NCBI RefSeq assembly: GCF_002197645.1
Contig: NZ_CP021874.1
Span: 124,001 to 188,000 of the forward strand
DNA length: 64,000 bases
Source: Enterococcus wangshanyuanii
GTDB taxonomy: Bacteria > Bacillota > Bacilli > Lactobacillales > Enterococcaceae
Direction: 5' to 3'
Shown: positions 8,236-16,978 of the stretch, piece by piece
Layout of the letters: every line of letters begins with the position of its first letter
How positions within the stretch are numbered: the first letter of the stretch is position 1
The notes under the pieces: generated by a model
Databases searched by the model: none
Seen by the model: only the letters and a program-made list of their open reading frames with translations
What the model was told of the DNA's origin: nothing
Made by a program: the position numbers and the translations under genes

Positions 8236-10071
8236 GTGAAGAAAAAAATACAAATATTCAAGAAAAAATCGGTCCACTATCCACTGATCGTGATCGGGCT
8301 GCTCCTGCTGGTAGTTATCAGCAATCTATATCTGCAATGGTGTCAAAATGAATTATCTACGGATTTAATGCTAAAATTTGCCTTTTCTTGGCATACAGAA
8401 AAATTTATCTTAGGCTGCTTGGTTTTACTGGTATTCTTGCTATTCTTAATAAGTCTAGCTGGCTCTTTTCTACTAGGAAGTGTTCTTTATGCCATAACGA
8501 TCGCTATTTTAGGGTTTGCAGATTATCAGAAGATGTTTTACCGGACAGAGCCTATTTATCCTGATGATCTAAAAATGATCACCGAATTCGGGCTGCTAAG
8601 AGAAATGATCGGAACCGTTCCTTTTATTGTGATCGTACTGATTGCAGCGATCGCCCTAGTCTTTTTTTGTCGAGCAATCTACAAAAGTCGCTTATTATCG
8701 AAAAAAATGCAAATCGTTCGTGTGACCGGCTTGATCGTCACGATTGGCTTATTGGTATATATCAGTGATTTCAATAATCCAAATAATCTCTTACGCAAGC
8801 AATATGACAAAACGGCTTTATGGATCCCGTATAGCCAAAAAATGAATTACTATAATACAGGCTTTATAGGCGGCTTTTTATTTAATTTAAAAGTCGAAGC
8901 GATGGATGAGCCAGACAATTACTCTAAAAAAACGATCACAGAAATCACCGAGAAATACAACAAACAAGTCACAGCAATAAAAGATGCTGAAGAAGAACAA
9001 CCGAACATTATTTTTGTGATGAGCGAAAGCTTTTCTGATCCGCAACATCTAGCAGGAGTAACCGCAAATAAGAACCCACTAAAAGATTATTATGAAGTAG
9101 CGGATAAGACCTATAGCGGCCAAATGCTGTCTCAAAATTATGGTGGTGGAACAGCCAATATCGAATTTGAAGCATTGACCAGCTTCTCAATGGAGCTATT
9201 CAATCCGCAAATGACGACACCGTATACCATGTTAGTACCTAAAATGGATGAGGTTCCGTCGATTGTTTCCTTGTTGAAAAATCAGGACTATCGAGCAACA
9301 GCGATCCATCCATACAATACCTCAATGTATAAGCGTAAAGATGTCTATAACGTGTTAGGTTTTGATCAGTTTATTAGTGAAGATACGATGAAGTATAAAG
9401 AAAAACTGCAAAACAATCCCTACATTTCAGACCAATCCGCGTATAAAGAAGTTCTTGATCTTCTAAAAGACGATCAGCAACCGCAATTTGTCCATCTGGT
9501 AACGATGCAAACTCATATGCCTTACAGTGATAAATATACTAATATAGAGTATTCATCTCAAGGGCAAGGAAATAAAACAGCGATCGATAGCTACATGCAG
9601 GATATTGCCTATAGCAGTGCTGCATTGAAAGAATTTACTGAGGAATTGAAAAATGTCAAACGACGAACCTTAGTTGTTTTTTGGGGCGATCATTTGCCAA
9701 GTATCTATTCAGATGAAATCAAAGAAATGAACGATGAGGTAATGATGCATCAAACAGAATTCCTGATGTATGATACGCAAGGATCACTACGTGAACAAAA
9801 AACACAGGATGCGATCTCAAGTCTTTTTTACTTCGCACCAACGTTGTTCGATCAAAGTAATTTACAGATGACTGGTTTTTATCAATTGCTAAGCCAACTT
9901 GAAAAACAAGTACCAGCATTTGAAAAAAGCTTCTATTATACAAATGGGAACTGGAACAAGACGTTGAAACTGAATAAAGAACAAGAAGAGCTTTATGAAG
10001 ATTATCGAATGATTCAGTATGACATCGTTTCGGGCGAGCAATATAGCTTAAAAAAAGATTTTTTTGATTAA
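8236..10071 (+). CDS. LTA synthase family / sulfatase-fold phosphoglycerol transferase
   Basis: A 611-aa protein with about five N-terminal membrane segments (roughly residues 15-180) and an extracellular sulfatase-fold domain (about 255-530). The metal and nucleophile motifs of lipoteichoic acid synthases are present: SESFSDP, GGGTANIEFE with the candidate nucleophile T306, HTHMP-like QTHMP, and WGDHLPS. LtaS enzymes build the polyglycerolphosphate chain outside the membrane from phosphatidylglycerol. It may be the main synthase, a primase or a tailoring transferase; sequence alone does not decide. GTG 8236 is chosen because AGGGAG lies seven bases upstream. Confidence 0.85.
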   Translation: MKKKIQIFKKKSVHYPLIVIGLLLLVVISNLYLQWCQNELSTDLMLKFAFSWHTEKFILGCLVLLVFLLFLISLAGSFLLGSVLYAITIAILGFADYQKMFYRTEPIYPDDLKMITEFGLLREMIGTVPFIVIVLIAAIALVFFCRAIYKSRLLSKKMQIVRVTGLIVTIGLLVYISDFNNPNNLLRKQYDKTALWIPYSQKMNYYNTGFIGGFLFNLKVEAMDEPDNYSKKTITEITEKYNKQVTAIKDAEEEQPNIIFVMSESFSDPQHLAGVTANKNPLKDYYEVADKTYSGQMLSQNYGGGTANIEFEALTSFSMELFNPQMTTPYTMLVPKMDEVPSIVSLLKNQDYRATAIHPYNTSMYKRKDVYNVLGFDQFISEDTMKYKEKLQNNPYISDQSAYKEVLDLLKDDQQPQFVHLVTMQTHMPYSDKYTNIEYSSQGQGNKTAIDSYMQDIAYSSAALKEFTEELKNVKRRTLVVFWGDHLPSIYSDEIKEMNDEVMMHQTEFLMYDTQGSLREQKTQDAISSLFYFAPTLFDQSNLQMTGFYQLLSQLEKQVPAFEKSFYYTNGNWNKTLKLNKEQEELYEDYRMIQYDIVSGEQYSLKKDFFD

Positions 10072-10090
10072 CCTTTAAAAGGAGTATAAA

Positions 10091-10861
10091 ATGAGCTTTA
10101 AAAAGAAAGATAATCAAGTTTACTACAATCCAATTCGCCGAGCGATCTTGAATCATCAAATGATCCAGCCTGGTGATAAAGTGGCGATTGGGATGAGTGG
10201 TGGAAAAGACAGCACGAGTTTATTGTATTTTCTAGATATGATCAGCAAACAAAAGCGTTTAGGCTTTGAATTTGAAATCGTACCAATTACTTTGGCGATG
10301 GGCTTTGATGTGGATATTGCACCGATGCAGGCATTTGTTGAAGAGCTAGGTTATACACTAGATGTTGTTCCTACAAATATTGCTCAGGTCGTTTTTGATA
10401 TTCGAGAAGAACGTTCTCCGTGTTCATTATGTGCAAAATTACGACGAGGTATCTTATATAATCGAGCAAAAGAATTAGGTTGTAATAAAGTCGCTTTAGG
10501 ACACCATTTAGATGATGCGATCGAAACGTATTTCATGAACTTCTTTTTCCATGGGCAGCTGGCAAGTTTTGAACCGAGAAGTTATTTGTCTAAAACAGAT
10601 ATCACACTGATTCGTCCGCTACTTTATATAGAAGAAAAAGAGATCATTCGTTTTGTTAAGAGAGAAGAGTTACCAGTGATCTTCAATCCTTGCCCAGTAG
10701 ATAAGAAGACTAAACGCGAGGAAATCAAGCAGGTCGTCACGAATTTATCACAGAGCTATCCTGATCTTCGCGAGAAGTTTATCATGGGGATGGAGCAAGG
10801 AGTGACGGAAAACTTTTGGACGAAAACGATGTCAGTTTCTGAAGAGAAGTTATTCAAATAG
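10091..10861 (+). CDS. ttcA: TtcA-like PP-loop ATPase (tRNA thiolation family)
   Basis: A 256-aa PP-loop protein with the ATP pyrophosphatase motif GMSGGKDST near residue 32, a central CSLCAKLRRG pair of cysteines near residues 114-117 and the GHHLDDAIET motif near residue 138. These are the features of the TtcA/TtuA group, which uses an Fe-S cluster to thiolate tRNA; TtcA itself makes 2-thiocytidine 32. A third cysteine in NPCPVDKKTKRE is also conserved in the family. The gene sits 19 bases after the LTA-synthase-like gene with an AAAGGAG site. Confidence 0.8.
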   Translation: MSFKKKDNQVYYNPIRRAILNHQMIQPGDKVAIGMSGGKDSTSLLYFLDMISKQKRLGFEFEIVPITLAMGFDVDIAPMQAFVEELGYTLDVVPTNIAQVVFDIREERSPCSLCAKLRRGILYNRAKELGCNKVALGHHLDDAIETYFMNFFFHGQLASFEPRSYLSKTDITLIRPLLYIEEKEIIRFVKREELPVIFNPCPVDKKTKREEIKQVVTNLSQSYPDLREKFIMGMEQGVTENFWTKTMSVSEEKLFK

Positions 10862-10940
10862 TTTCTGTTGCTGTATGTTTCTATAATTAGTGAAAATATA
10901 CCTGTTCTGAAAATTTTTCTGAAAATCAATACGATTTCAT

Positions 10941-10969
10941 TTGAAAAACACTAAAAGAACAGGTATAAT
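10941..10969 (+). promoter_or_regulatory. Sigma-A promoter of the manganese riboswitch unit
   Basis: A -35 TTGAAA (10941-10946) and a perfect -10 TATAAT (10964-10969) are separated by 17 bases, about 50 bases before the riboswitch aptamer. Confidence 0.8.
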
Positions 10970-11021
10970 TAATTTCAGCAATAATTATTGGCGATCGTAC
11001 CTCAAAGATCACCATCATATT

Positions 11022-11154
11022 ATTTCATGAGGGAGTAACTGGCGGCATTAGCTGCGACAACATCACCAACTCCGAAAGAAATTTCTGGTGTTGTCTTAAT
11101 CAGTGAGACTTATGTATGTTCTATTTAGGTAGCATACAGAGGTCTATTTTTTTT
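11022..11154 (+). ncRNA. yybP-ykoY manganese riboswitch with terminator platform
   Basis: The stretch carries the two conserved internal loops of the yybP-ykoY family: GAGGGAGTAAC on the 5' side (consensus GGGGAGUAG) and CAGTGAGACTTATG on the 3' side (consensus AGCAAGACC), joined by a long hairpin GACAACATCACC / GGTGTTGTC. The 3' strand overlaps a second hairpin, AGACTTATGTATG / GCATACAGAGGTCT, which ends in eight T and is a classic terminator. The two structures exclude each other, giving an ON switch with Mn2+. The downstream gene is a PMCA-type P-type ATPase, the usual partner of this riboswitch in lactic acid bacteria. Confidence 0.85.
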
Positions 11155-11263
11155 CGTTTTTGCTACGAACTAGCTTCTCTTTTAGAGGGTCTAATACGTG
11201 TTCGTTTCGCTATTATGAAGTAAAATAGATGTAAGTAGCTGCAAATTACAGAGGAGGAAGAAC

Positions 11264-13978
11264 ATGTCAGAAGAAAAAAAGGTTCAATTAGCTGAAGCAT
11301 TTTATACTCAGCCGGAAGCAACAGTTCTGGAAAAAATGGGTACGACTGCTGAAGGTCTAACGGACCAAGAGGCTAAAAAAAGGTTAGAGAGTTACGGAGC
11401 AAATGCTCTGGATGAAGGGAAAAAGAAATCGATCGTCGTAAAATTCTTTGAACAATTTAAAGATTTTATGATCATCGTATTACTATTTGCTGCAGTGATT
11501 TCAGCGGTATTCTCACATGATGTCGTGGATTCGATCATCATCTTACTCGTTGTTGTATTGAATGCGATCTTCGGTGTGATCCAAGAAGCCAAAGCAGAGC
11601 AAGCGATCGAAGCACTAAAAGAAATGTCTTCACCAAATGCGAACATTCGTCGTGATGGACATGTGATCACAGTCAAAAGTGATGAATTAGTACCAGGAGA
11701 TATCGTCTTATTAGAAGCTGGCGACGTAGTGCCGGCAGATTTACGTTTATTAGAAGCAGCTAGCTTGAAAATTGAAGAAGCAGCTTTGACAGGTGAATCA
11801 GTTCCAGTTGAAAAAGAAGCAACTGTTTTAGAAGGTACGCCAGAAGATATCGGTATCGGCGATCGTATCAATATGGCTTATTCGAACAGCAACGTAACGT
11901 ATGGCCGTGGGATGGGTGTAGTTGTCGGTACTGGTATGAATACAGAGGTCGGTAAAATCGCCGGCATGCTAGCTAACGAACAAGAAACAGAAACACCATT
12001 GAAACAAAACTTGAATCAATTAGGTAAAATGTTGACGATCGCGATCTTAGTGATCGCTGCAATTATGTTTGTTGTTGGAATGATGAACGGTCGAACATGG
12101 ATCGATATGTTATTAACGTCGATTTCACTTGCTGTTGCTGCGATTCCAGAAGGATTACCAGCAATCGTTACGATCATCTTAGCGTTAGGAACACAAAAAA
12201 TGGCGAAGAAAAATGCAATCGTGCGTAAACTTCCAGCCGTTGAAACATTAGGTAGTACAGATATCATTTGTTCAGATAAAACAGGAACGTTGACATTAAA
12301 CCAAATGACTGTTGAAGCGTTATATACAGATAACAAAGTCGCTGCTGCAACAGAAGATGTAGCGCTGGACAATATGGCTTTAAAAATCATGAACTATACA
12401 AATGACACAAAATTTGCTCAAGATGGTACATTGATCGGAGATCCAACAGAAACAGCGTTAGTTCAATTCGGTTTAGATCACGGCTTTAATGTCACAGAAA
12501 AAGTAGCAGCAGAACCTCGTGTGGCTGAGATTCCATTTGACTCTGACCGTAAACTGATGACAACTGTTCACCAATTGGCTGATGGAAAATTCTTAGTTGC
12601 AGTCAAAGGTGCGCCGGATGAATTACTAAAACGCTGTGATCAAGTTTTATTAAATGGTCAAACAACAGCTTTAAATGATCAAGAACGCAAAGAAATTTTA
12701 ACAAACAATACAAAAATGGCTAAACAAGCCTTACGTGTTTTAGGTATGGCATATAAATTTGTAGATGCAGTTCCAGCTGAAATGGACTCAGAGGTTGTTG
12801 AACAAGGGTTAGTATTTGCTGGTCTAGTTGGTATGATCGACCCTGAACGTAAAGAAGCAGCAGAAGCAGTTAAAGTGGCCAAAGAAGCCGGCATTCGTCC
12901 AATCATGATCACAGGAGACCACAGAGATACAGCTGAAGCAATCGCTGCTCGTCTTGGTATCATCAAAGAAGGCGACGATGATGCAGTCATCACAGGTGCT
13001 GAATTAAATGAGTTATCTGATGAAGCTTTTGCAAAAGTTGTCGAACATTATTCAGTGTATGCGCGTGTATCACCTGAACATAAAGTTCGTATCGTTAAAG
13101 CATGGCAGCAAGAAGGTAAAGTGGTAGCCATGACAGGTGATGGAGTGAATGATGCACCAGCTTTGAAAGCGGCTGACATCGGTATTGGTATGGGGATCAC
13201 TGGTACAGAAGTATCGAAAGGCGCTTCAGATATGGTGTTGGCGGATGACAACTTCTCTACGATCATTGTAGCAGTTGAAGAAGGACGTAAAGTCTTCTCT
13301 AATATCCAAAAAACGATCCAGTATCTACTTTCAGCGAACTTAGGGGAAGTCTTGACACTCTTTATTGCAACGATGCTTGCTTGGGATACCTTGTTACCAG
13401 TCCATTTATTGTGGATCAACTTAGTAACAGATACCTTCCCAGCGATCGCTTTAGGAGTCGAGCCTGCAGAACGTGATGTGATGAGTCATGCGCCTCGTGG
13501 GAAGAAATCAAACTTCTTCTCTGGCGGTGTAATGAGCAGTGTGATCTATCAAGGGATCGCACAAGGTGCCTTGACATTGATCGTTTACAAGATGGCCATC
13601 GAGTTCCCAGCACATACAGCGGCAAATATGCCAAATCTAACTGCTCAAGCATTGTATGACTTACAGCATGGTGATGCGTTAACAATGGCTTTTGCAACAT
13701 TAGGATTGATCCAATTGTTCCACGCGTTTAACGTAAAATCAATTTACCAATCGATCTTCAAAGTTGGTTTGTTCAGAAACAAATCATTCAACTGGGCGAT
13801 CTTAGTATCATTCTTATTACTAGCGGCTACGATCGTGATTCCAGGATTCAATGATTTGTTCAGCGTAACATCATTAGATGCATACCAATGGGCAATCGTT
13901 GCTGGAACGTCATTTGCGATTATCCCAATTGTTGAGATTGTAAAATTTGTTCAACGAAGAATGGGTAAAGGGGTATAA
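11264..13978 (+). CDS. PMCA-type P-type ATPase, probable Mn2+ exporter
   Basis: A 904-aa P2-type cation ATPase. It has the cation-transporter N-terminal domain, the actuator loop ALTGESVPV near residue 170, the phosphorylation motif DKTGTLT with D338, the nucleotide-binding GDPTETAL and KGAPDELL segments, TGDGVNDAPALK near residue 625, and about ten membrane helices including the PEGLPA motif in helix 4. By sequence alone it would be called a Ca2+ ATPase, but the yybP-ykoY riboswitch upstream points to Mn2+ efflux, as shown for Lactococcus YoaB. It is a single-gene unit with its own promoter and terminator. Confidence 0.9.
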   Translation: MSEEKKVQLAEAFYTQPEATVLEKMGTTAEGLTDQEAKKRLESYGANALDEGKKKSIVVKFFEQFKDFMIIVLLFAAVISAVFSHDVVDSIIILLVVVLNAIFGVIQEAKAEQAIEALKEMSSPNANIRRDGHVITVKSDELVPGDIVLLEAGDVVPADLRLLEAASLKIEEAALTGESVPVEKEATVLEGTPEDIGIGDRINMAYSNSNVTYGRGMGVVVGTGMNTEVGKIAGMLANEQETETPLKQNLNQLGKMLTIAILVIAAIMFVVGMMNGRTWIDMLLTSISLAVAAIPEGLPAIVTIILALGTQKMAKKNAIVRKLPAVETLGSTDIICSDKTGTLTLNQMTVEALYTDNKVAAATEDVALDNMALKIMNYTNDTKFAQDGTLIGDPTETALVQFGLDHGFNVTEKVAAEPRVAEIPFDSDRKLMTTVHQLADGKFLVAVKGAPDELLKRCDQVLLNGQTTALNDQERKEILTNNTKMAKQALRVLGMAYKFVDAVPAEMDSEVVEQGLVFAGLVGMIDPERKEAAEAVKVAKEAGIRPIMITGDHRDTAEAIAARLGIIKEGDDDAVITGAELNELSDEAFAKVVEHYSVYARVSPEHKVRIVKAWQQEGKVVAMTGDGVNDAPALKAADIGIGMGITGTEVSKGASDMVLADDNFSTIIVAVEEGRKVFSNIQKTIQYLLSANLGEVLTLFIATMLAWDTLLPVHLLWINLVTDTFPAIALGVEPAERDVMSHAPRGKKSNFFSGGVMSSVIYQGIAQGALTLIVYKMAIEFPAHTAANMPNLTAQALYDLQHGDALTMAFATLGLIQLFHAFNVKSIYQSIFKVGLFRNKSFNWAILVSFLLLAATIVIPGFNDLFSVTSLDAYQWAIVAGTSFAIIPIVEIVKFVQRRMGKGV

Positions 13979-13982
13979 AAAT

Positions 13983-14018
13983 AAAAAAAGATAGCCGAAC
14001 ATTCGGCTATCTTTTTTT
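13983..14018 (+). terminator. Intrinsic terminator after the P-type ATPase
   Basis: A near-perfect hairpin, AGATAGCCGAA-CA-TTCGGCTATCT, is flanked by A and T runs immediately after the stop codon. Confidence 0.93.
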
Positions 14019-14145
14019 ATACCATTAAGTATCGTAACTCAAAGAAAAATTTAAGGTCAAAATAAGTCAAAAAAGTGGACAAATTTTCAGATTACGGTAT
14101 TATTAAAGATAGATATTTAGCTTTAAAATATGGAGGTCATTCATT

Positions 14146-14733
14146 ATGAACTATTTAGATGAAAATGAAGAAACAGAAGAAAAGCAACAACCAAATGCGT
14201 TTATGAAAAAACTTTTTGAAGAACGTACGATTTTGATCTATGGTGAAATCAACCAAGACTTAGCGAGAGAAGTCACTTCACAATTGCTTTTGCTTGCAGC
14301 GATGGGCGATGAACCAATCAAGATTTTTATTAATAGCCAAGGTGGGCATGTGGAAGCTGGAGATACAATCCATGATATGATCAAATTCGTGAAACCTGAA
14401 GTGATCGTTGTTGGAACCGGCTGGGTAGCAAGTGCAGGGATTACGATTTATCTAGCAGCTGAAGCGAAAAATAGATACAGCTTGCCGAACACACGCTATA
14501 TGATCCATCAACCAGCTGGCGGTGTTCAAGGTCAAAGTACTGAAATTCAGATCGAAGCTAAAGAAATCATCCGCATGCGCGAACGTGTGAACCGTTTGAT
14601 CGCTGCTGCGACTGGACAAACCTATGAGAAAATTGCCAAAGATACAGACCGTAATTTCTGGATGTCTGCTGAAGAAGCAAAAGATTATGGGATGGTATCT
14701 AAGATCATCGATACAAGCGATGAAATTAAGTAA
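14146..14733 (+). CDS. ClpP-family serine protease (ClpP1-like paralogue)
   Basis: A 195-aa ClpP homologue with all three catalytic residues in place: S96 in WVASAGITIYLAAE, H121 in YMIHQPAGG, and the aspartate of KDTDRNFWMSAEEA near residue 170. The nucleophile loop differs from the housekeeping ClpP (usually GxAASMG), as does the acidic N-terminus DENEETEEKQQ, so this is more like the second ClpP found in Listeria and other Firmicutes. ClpP forms the proteolytic barrel that pairs with ClpX or ClpC. It is a single-gene unit with a good GGAGG site and its own terminator; no CtsR box was recognised upstream. Confidence 0.85.
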   Translation: MNYLDENEETEEKQQPNAFMKKLFEERTILIYGEINQDLAREVTSQLLLLAAMGDEPIKIFINSQGGHVEAGDTIHDMIKFVKPEVIVVGTGWVASAGITIYLAAEAKNRYSLPNTRYMIHQPAGGVQGQSTEIQIEAKEIIRMRERVNRLIAAATGQTYEKIAKDTDRNFWMSAEEAKDYGMVSKIIDTSDEIK

Positions 14734-14743
14734 AATAAGAGCG

Positions 14744-14775
14744 AACTGCAAGTACAAGTGACTTGCAGTTTTTTT
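14744..14775 (+). terminator. Intrinsic terminator after the clpP-like gene
   Basis: Hairpin AACTGCAAGT-ACAAGTG-ACTTGCAGTT followed by T residues. Confidence 0.88.
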
Positions 14776-14877
14776 ATCAAAATGATTAGAAAAAAGCTGT
14801 TTTGAAAGATTCTTCTTGTCATCACCCTATGAAAAAGTGTAAAATTAGGTGACTATCAAAAGAAAGTAGGAAAGAAT

Positions 14878-15312
14878 TTGAAACCAAATTTAGGTTATTA
14901 TGTACAGAATATCAATGATATTGTGAAAGAAACAGAAGAAGTCGGCGAGAAAATGAACGATTATTATGAAGAAGTTCGTAAGGCAATCGACGAAGATAAA
15001 GTAACAGAGTTAGCACCAGAGCGCATTGTTGAAATCCAACGTATTTTCCAAGACGGAACAAAAGAATACGAAGCAATGCTGAGCAAAGTTACTCAATTAC
15101 GTCCACCAGCACGTGTAATGGGTATCCATAAAAAATTTGAACGCTCTTATATTGAATATTTAGCTGGCTGTAATGAAATGATTCTCTCTTTAGATCCAGA
15201 AAAAGGGATCGATGTTGACTTATTCAACGCTTCTGAAGAAAAACAAGATAAGGCAACAGATGATATCTCATTTGCAATCACTCGAATGAGTAATCTTTTG
15301 TTAAAAAAATAA
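14878..15312 (+). CDS. Conserved hypothetical helical protein (144 aa)
   Basis: A 144-aa acidic protein that starts at TTG 14878 behind an AGGAAAG site. It has no signal or membrane segment and is probably all helical, with an EEVRKAIDEDKVTELAPE stretch and an RPPARVMGIHKKFERSY stretch in the middle. The composition resembles small Firmicute proteins that bind partners through helical bundles, but I do not recognise a family. It is flanked by terminators and so is monocistronic. The assignment as a real gene rests on length, start signal and codon pattern. Confidence 0.65.
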   Translation: MKPNLGYYVQNINDIVKETEEVGEKMNDYYEEVRKAIDEDKVTELAPERIVEIQRIFQDGTKEYEAMLSKVTQLRPPARVMGIHKKFERSYIEYLAGCNEMILSLDPEKGIDVDLFNASEEKQDKATDDISFAITRMSNLLLKK

Positions 15313-15467
15313 AAAAATAAAGGAAATATTGACAAAAAGAAATTGTATTTAATTTCGTTTTAACGTTATTTTTAGTGGACAATAAAAATAATTTGTTGTA
15401 TTATATATTCATACCAACAACAACCTTTTTATTTTTCATTTTACTCTTATTGAGTAATACTCCTTTT

Positions 15468-15497
15468 CCATCGGTCAATTAGACCGGTGGTTTTTTT
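15468..15497 (+). terminator. Intrinsic terminator downstream of the 144-aa gene
   Basis: Hairpin CCATCGGTC-AATTA-GACCGGTGG with seven T. It lies 155 bases after the stop codon; the gap contains the AT-rich run TATTATATATTCATACC but no visible gene, so the hairpin may instead end a short independent transcript. Confidence 0.75.
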
Positions 15498-15605
15498 ATT
15501 GTATTATCATTTAATCCAGAATATAATATAGAAAATATTTTTTGTATTATACTGTTTTTAAAAAATGGAAGTTATTTTATGAAAATAAAAAAATATATGA
15601 ATCAT

Positions 15606-15647
15606 AAAAAAGATGAGATAAAACATTTTTGTTTTATCCCATCTTTT
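15606..15647. terminator. Bidirectional terminator
   Basis: AAAAAGATGAGATAAAAC / GTTTTATCCCATCTTTT forms a long hairpin with A and T runs on both sides. It lies just after the stop codon of the 53-aa minus-strand gene and would end its transcript. Confidence 0.8.
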
Positions 15648-15668
15648 AATTTTAAAGAAATAGTTCTA

Positions 15669-15830
15669 TCAATTTTCTACATTTCGAACATAGTCATCAA
15701 AATACTGAACAAGATCAGCTTTGATTTTTTGATATTCTTCTTCTGTGTATTCACGTTCTTCGATCGATCCATTAAAAAATGGAATCTCCAACTCCTCGCG
15801 CAAGCGATCCAATACTTCGCTTTGATCCAT
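15669..15830 (-). CDS. Small acidic protein of unknown function (53 aa)
   Basis: A 53-codon frame on the minus strand starts with ATG at 15830 behind an AAGAAGGTG site and ends before a terminator. The product is strongly acidic (SIEEREYTEEEYQKIKADLVQYFDDY) with no membrane segment. I do not recognise the family. It lies 32 bases after the 118-aa minus-strand gene and shares its transcript. A longer opposite-strand frame at 15579-15929 lacks a ribosome binding site and is rejected. Confidence 0.6.
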   Translation of the reverse strand: MDQSEVLDRLREELEIPFFNGSIEEREYTEEEYQKIKADLVQYFDDYVRNVEN

Positions 15831-15862
15831 TTGTGCACCTTCTTTATTTGTTGTCTTCTCTA

Positions 15863-16219
15863 TTATAAAACATTAAAATCATTCGTCAACTGCTCAAAAG
15901 CATCCTTCATCGCAGATAACTTACTATAAAGAAGTGCGCTGTTATCATCTTCAAGGAAAAAAACTTGTTTCAATTCAAAGTAGAACTCTTCAAACGCAGT
16001 AAAAAAGGGCTGAACTGCATCGGAAGAAATCTCATCATTACTAATATAAAAAATCCGGATACTATGATAGTAGGTAAAAACCTCATTGATATTCAAAAGA
16101 ATACGAGATTCTTCAGGCCGTGGACGGCTAGTGACTAGATCATACAAAGAAAGGCTCTTTGTATGGATTTCTGACAAATAAGATAAAAGAAAATCCACTT
16201 TTTCAATATGTTCTGACAT
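15863..16219 (-). CDS. Conserved hypothetical protein (118 aa)
   Basis: The start is placed at ATG 16219, with GGAGG eight bases upstream; the TTG five codons earlier overlaps that site and is rejected. The 118-aa product is acidic and probably helical, with paired aromatic-rich stretches (FTYYHSIRIFYIS, FFTAFEEFYFELKQVFFLE). No catalytic motif, signal peptide or membrane helix is visible. It is followed by the 53-aa gene on the same strand. The function is unknown. Confidence 0.6.
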   Translation of the reverse strand: MSEHIEKVDFLLSYLSEIHTKSLSLYDLVTSRPRPEESRILLNINEVFTYYHSIRIFYISNDEISSDAVQPFFTAFEEFYFELKQVFFLEDDNSALLYSKLSAMKDAFEQLTNDFNVL

Positions 16220-16330
16220 TCGATCGACCTCCAATTTATTTAAGTATAATAAAAAATGAGTAGAAAGAGAAACAGGAACCCTTATTTGAACCTAATTAAT
16301 TTTGATCAATAAATTTAATATGAAAAAATG

Positions 16331-16359
16331 TTGACAAATAAATGAGTATGTTCTAATAT
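16331..16359 (+). promoter_or_regulatory. Promoter of the Met T-box / metY unit
   Basis: A perfect -35 TTGACA (16331-16336), a 17-base spacer and a -10 TAATAT (16354-16359) precede the T-box leader by about 25 bases. Confidence 0.85.
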
Positions 16360-16384
16360 TGATTCAATATCAAAACTCATTGAA

Positions 16385-16648
16385 AAGAAGAGTACACAAA
16401 AAAACATTTATTCAGCAAAGATTTTTGCTGAAGCGAGAGAGCTTTCGGATGGTGGAAGAAAGTAATGGACATTTGTCGAAAATGATCTTGGAGAGGAAAA
16501 ATCAATCTGATTTTTACGGCTGCTACCGTTAACAACGCACCAAATCATAAAGTGATTTATTGTTTGGCTTGAGATGGAAATGATTTTCCAATAAAGGTGG
16601 TACCGCGATCATCGCCCTTTACTAGCATAGGCTGGTGGAGGGCTTTTT
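16385..16648 (+). ncRNA. T-box leader, methionine specifier
   Basis: This leader has the T-box hallmarks: the stem I segments AGAGTA, AAGCGAGAGAGCT and GGATGGTGGAAG, the T-box sequence AAAGGTGGTACCGCG at 16593-16607, and a terminator GCCCT...AGGGC with a T-run at 16614-16648. In the specifier loop, just before the conserved ATCTTGGAG, the codon is ATG (16482-16484), which predicts sensing of uncharged tRNA-Met. This agrees with the downstream O-acetylhomoserine sulfhydrylase, a methionine biosynthesis enzyme. The 639 bases between terminator and gene are unusually long and hold tandem repeats. Confidence 0.92.
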
Positions 16649-16676
16649 GCTTTTCATCACTACGACTGGCTACGCC

Positions 16677-16978
16677 AGAGTAGATGATGAAAAGTACTTG
16701 GCGACCAAAGGGAGCGAAGTGTCCATACTAGGAATCACCCAACGCTTGAATCCAATCTAAAAGAGGGAGAACAATTCCAAAAAGAGTCAACGAAGAGTAG
16801 ATGATTAACAGTACTTGGCGACTAAAGGGAGCGAAGTATCCATACTAGGAATCACCCAACGCTAGAATCCAACCCCAAAGAGTGGGAACAACTCCAAAAA
16901 GAGCCAACAAAGAGTAGATGGTGAACAATACTTGGCAATTAAAGAGAGCGAAGTCACCCTACTAGTGAATCACCCAAT
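16677..16978 (+). repeat. Tandem 117-bp intergenic repeats, 2.6 copies
   Basis: Two units of exactly 117 bp (16677-16793, 16794-16910) and a partial third (16911-about 16978) start with AGAGTAGATG and share the core TACTTGGCGAC-AAAGGGAGCGAAGT followed by CCATACTAGGAATCACCC. They lie between the T-box terminator and metY. The same core occurs in two units in the leu leader. There is no continuous reading frame. The origin is unknown. Confidence 0.85.

Noticed and set aside
12016..13419. Long minus-strand frames inside the P-type ATPase gene
   Set aside because: Low-complexity Ser/Thr/Ile-rich translations without start signals; shadows of the plus-strand gene.
15579..15929. 116-codon plus-strand frame
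   Set aside because: It has no ribosome binding site, crosses a terminator and lies opposite two minus-strand frames with good start signals.
16677..16978. CRISPR-like repeats
   Set aside because: Units of 117 bp repeat along their full length without unique spacers, and no cas gene is near.
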